Part shown: positions 4,588-6,785 of the stretch, one piece after another
How positions within the stretch are numbered: position 1 is the stretch's first letter
How the letters are laid out: the number at the start of each line of letters is the position of its first letter
Assembly (NCBI GenBank): GCA_035513175.1
Contig: DATKCN010000274.1
Span: forward strand, 1 to 6,785
Source: DATKCN01 sp035513175
GTDB lineage: Bacteria; Chloroflexota; Chloroflexia; Thermomicrobiales; CFX8
DNA length: 6,785 nucleotides
Reading direction: 5' to 3'
Notes under the pieces: model-generated
What the model was told of the DNA's origin: nothing
The model's database searches: none
What the model saw: the letters and a program-made list of their open reading frames with translations, nothing else
Position numbers and translations under genes: made by a program

Positions 4588-6522
4588 TCACATGCCCTCT
4601 CGGCCCCAGTCCTTGATGTTCCACAGGTCGCCGGCCCACCCTGAGCCATCGATTCCCGTCAGGTCCGCCGAGTGCGCCGACACGCCGGCGCGGGCCACCA
4701 GCGGGATCTCGCACACGTCCATCACGATGAGGTCGTTCATGCCGATGAACAGCTCGTCCTGCCTGGCCGGGTCCAGCTCGGTCTTTATCTGCTCGAACAG
4801 CGCGTTGTACTCCTCGTTGACCCAGCGGTAGATGTTGCGGCCCGACCAGCCGTTCGACTCCTGCGCGATGTCCAGTTCCGGGTTCAGCGACGAGTAGAAG
4901 CCGACGTAGTCCAATGGATAGTACGCGCCCGAGTTGGTGAACATCTGGATGTCGCAGTAGAAGTGGGCGTACGTGTCCGGGTTGCCGGGGTCCGAGGCGA
5001 AGAACACGGCCGCATCGACTGCCTTTATCTCAATCCCGATACCGATCGACTCCAGGTCCTGCTTGAGGATCTCCTGCGTCTTCTGCCGCAGCGGGTTTGT
5101 CGAGGTGTTGAACAGGAAGTTCGTCGTGTAGCCGTTCTTCGTCCGCCGGTTGCCGTCCATGGCCCAGCCCGCGTCCTCCAGCATCTGCGCGGCTGTCTCC
5201 AGGCTGAACTCATATGACGTGTTGGGCGACACGAAGCGATCCGGCGCGGTGATGATGTTCGATGTCGCCACCCCGGTCGGGCCGTACAGCTGCTCCGCGA
5301 TCGTGTCCCGGTCGCAGGCGTAGGTCAACGCGGTGCGCGCTTCGAGCTCGGAGAGGAACGGGTGCGGCACGCTGATGTGCGAGCGCTCGCCGTCCACCTC
5401 GGTGTTCGGGTCGGTGAAGTTGACCAGGACGCGTTCGACGCCTGGTCCCGGCAGTGACAGCAGGATGCCATCCCCGTCGGCCTCCATCTGCAGCAGCACC
5501 TGCGCCTCGACCTGCAGGTTCCAGGCCCAGTCAACCTCTCCGGTCTGCAACGCGGCCCGCGCCGCGCTGGTCGCGTCGCCGCCGCCCTTCAGCTCCACCT
5601 GGTCGAAGTGCGGCTTGCCCGGATCCCAGTAGCCCTCATAGCGGTCGTACAGCACCACATCACCGGGGCGGAACTCAGTGACCATGAACGGCCCGGTCCC
5701 GATCGGCTTCAGGTTGTACGGCGCGTCCACCGCAGCCGCGCCGATATGCTCCTCGAGGATATGCATCGGGATGATGCGACCGTTCAGCCCGATAAACGGC
5801 TCGAACCACGCTGCTGTCGGGGCCAGGAAGTTGATGACGACCGTGAGGTCGTCCGGCGTCTCGATCGACTCGATGGTGCGATAGGTGTTCTTGGAGACGG
5901 TGGCGGCGTCCGGGTGCGTGGCGAAGTCGTAGGTGAAGGCCACGTCTGCCGAGGTGAACGGCTCCCCGTCGTGCCAGGTCACGCCCTCCCGCAAGCGCCA
6001 GGTGACGCTCATGCCGTCGGCTGCCACGTCACCGTTTTCCAGCGACGGGATTTCCGCCGCCAGGATCGGCATCAACGTCCCGGAGTTGTTGAAGTCGGCC
6101 AGCGGCTCCAGGCAGACGCGCGAGGCGTCGAAGTCCTTGCCGCCCTGAGCCAGGTGGGAGTTGAGGATGGTCGGGGCCTGCCACCACAGCAGCCGCACCA
6201 GACCGTGCCCGCCTGCCTGCGCGGCAGGGTCGGGGGTGGCCGCCGGCGCGGGCGGCGTCGTCGGCGCGGGGGCGGCGGTGTTGGTTGGCGCGCCCGGCTG
6301 AGCCGTCGCGGCCTGCTCCGCCTCCGTGGCGGTCGGTTCCACCACGGGCGCTGGCGCTGGCGCGGTCGCCGCCGGGACCGCCGTCGCGACCGGGTCGTCG
6401 CCGCCGCAGGCCGCCAGCAAGCCGCCGATGACTGGCGCGCTCAACCCGAGGGCCGTGGCCCGCTTCAGCACGTCGCGGCGGCTCAGCCGCCGGGCCTGAA
6501 TGTCCGCATACAGCAGGTCCAA
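4588..6522 (-). CDS. ABC transporter substrate-binding protein, family 5 (peptide/nickel type), Tat lipoprotein
   Basis: This 644-residue protein captures a solute, probably a peptide or similar small molecule, outside the membrane and hands it to an ABC permease. The N-terminus carries a twin-arginine motif, LSRRDVLKR (13-21), a hydrophobic stretch and the lipobox LAAC with Cys39, so export by Tat and lipid anchoring are likely. Residues 44-105 are a Pro/Ala/Thr linker. The SBP_bac_5 fold follows: LLWWQAPTILNSHL (111-124), the hallmark WRLREGVTWHDGEPFTSADVAFTY (starting at 175), PIGTGPF (273-279), YEGYW (295-299) and an intact C-terminal lobe. The length beyond a typical 500-550 comes mainly from the linker. 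The start is TTG 6522: no ATG or GTG lies in frame upstream of the RR motif, and I see no clear Shine-Dalgarno. No permease or ATPase gene is in the window; downstream is a convergent gene, so any partners lie beyond 6785 or elsewhere. The substrate cannot be told from sequence alone. Confidence 0.93.
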   Translation of the reverse strand: MDLLYADIQARRLSRRDVLKRATALGLSAPVIGGLLAACGGDDPVATAVPAATAPAPAPVVEPTATEAEQAATAQPGAPTNTAAPAPTTPPAPAATPDPAAQAGGHGLVRLLWWQAPTILNSHLAQGGKDFDASRVCLEPLADFNNSGTLMPILAAEIPSLENGDVAADGMSVTWRLREGVTWHDGEPFTSADVAFTYDFATHPDAATVSKNTYRTIESIETPDDLTVVINFLAPTAAWFEPFIGLNGRIIPMHILEEHIGAAAVDAPYNLKPIGTGPFMVTEFRPGDVVLYDRYEGYWDPGKPHFDQVELKGGGDATSAARAALQTGEVDWAWNLQVEAQVLLQMEADGDGILLSLPGPGVERVLVNFTDPNTEVDGERSHISVPHPFLSELEARTALTYACDRDTIAEQLYGPTGVATSNIITAPDRFVSPNTSYEFSLETAAQMLEDAGWAMDGNRRTKNGYTTNFLFNTSTNPLRQKTQEILKQDLESIGIGIEIKAVDAAVFFASDPGNPDTYAHFYCDIQMFTNSGAYYPLDYVGFYSSLNPELDIAQESNGWSGRNIYRWVNEEYNALFEQIKTELDPARQDELFIGMNDLIVMDVCEIPLVARAGVSAHSADLTGIDGSGWAGDLWNIKDWGREGM

Positions 6523-6785
6523 CGAAGAATCAGTACCCGTGCCCGTTCTGCAGCCCAGAAAACGGGAGACATGCCCCTGACGCGTGCGCGCGGCTAATGA
6601 CGACGCTGGACCGTGGCGATCCGGCGTTTGCCGCGCGGGCGCCCCTGGTCGTCACGAGCGTCGTTCGTCGCGTGATACGCGTCTGATGACGAGCCTGCCT
6701 CCCCCAGACAGATGCGCCATCCCTCGGCGTTAGACTCACTCACGATACGTTGCCGATGGTCGATATGGTATGTACTACGGTCTGC
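6523..6785. other. Upstream region of the SBP gene, nothing recognised
   Basis: This 263-nt stretch should hold the promoter of the minus-strand SBP gene if it is transcribed alone. I find no convincing -35/-10 pair, operator palindrome or RNA fold on either strand. A 69-codon minus-strand frame at 6530-6739 has no recognisable features and ends 8 nt before the SBP start; I do not call it. Confidence 0.5.

Noticed and set aside
5608..6597. 329-codon plus-strand open frame opposite the SBP gene
   Set aside because: Arg/Gly/Val-rich sequence without motifs, lying over an intact SBP_bac_5 gene.
35..6781. GTACTACGGT present near both ends of the window (35-44 and 6772-6781)
   Set aside because: A 10-mer shared by chance is expected in a sequence of this length; it does not extend, so it is not evidence of terminal repeats or an element spanning the window.

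Overview
This 6.8-kb window is GC-rich chromosomal DNA. It most likely comes from a member of the Chloroflexota. The evidence is indirect: the style of the exported lipoproteins (Pro/Ala/Thr-rich linkers after a lipobox Cys), an N-terminal domain in the DUF192 protein that I remember mainly from Chloroflexota genomes, TTG starts, and dispersed GC-rich hairpin repeats. There is no rRNA, tRNA, CRISPR array, integrase or transposase.

Layout. Positions 1-892 contain no gene I can support, but hold a solitary hairpin repeat (658-680) and a 125-bp element bounded by perfect 24-bp inverted repeats (737-861). A three-gene plus-strand cluster follows. Its first gene encodes a lipoprotein-like protein of unknown function (934-1788) and is interrupted by an in-frame TGA at 1294-1296. 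The second is nadC, quinolinate phosphoribosyltransferase (1791-2657), 2 nt further on. The third (2650-4110) overlaps the end of nadC and encodes a lipoprotein with a C-terminal DUF192 domain. The start of this third gene runs through an inverted pair of dispersed hairpin repeats, which are open in frame and would be translated ahead of the signal peptide.

Positions 4111-4587 separate convergent genes and are packed with structure: a nested inverted repeat (outer 17 bp, inner 23 bp), a 13-bp perfect hairpin that is a plausible bidirectional terminator, a 14-nt x3 tandem repeat, another GC-rich hairpin, and a 7-nt x3 tandem repeat that abuts the stop codon of the minus-strand gene. That gene (6522 to 4588) encodes a Tat-type lipoprotein, the substrate-binding protein of a family-5 (peptide/nickel-type) ABC transporter. 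Positions 6523-6785 upstream of it show nothing I recognise.

How the genes relate. nadC makes the NAD precursor nicotinate mononucleotide in the cytoplasm. The two genes flanking it in the tight cluster encode predicted surface lipoproteins with no evident link to NAD, so the grouping looks like shared transcription rather than a shared pathway. The SBP has no permease or ATPase gene in the window. I see no clear new multi-gene system. The most unusual features are the TGA-split gene, the repeat-derived N-terminus of the DUF192 lipoprotein, and the paired inverted repeats whose arms match perfectly within a pair but differ between pairs.
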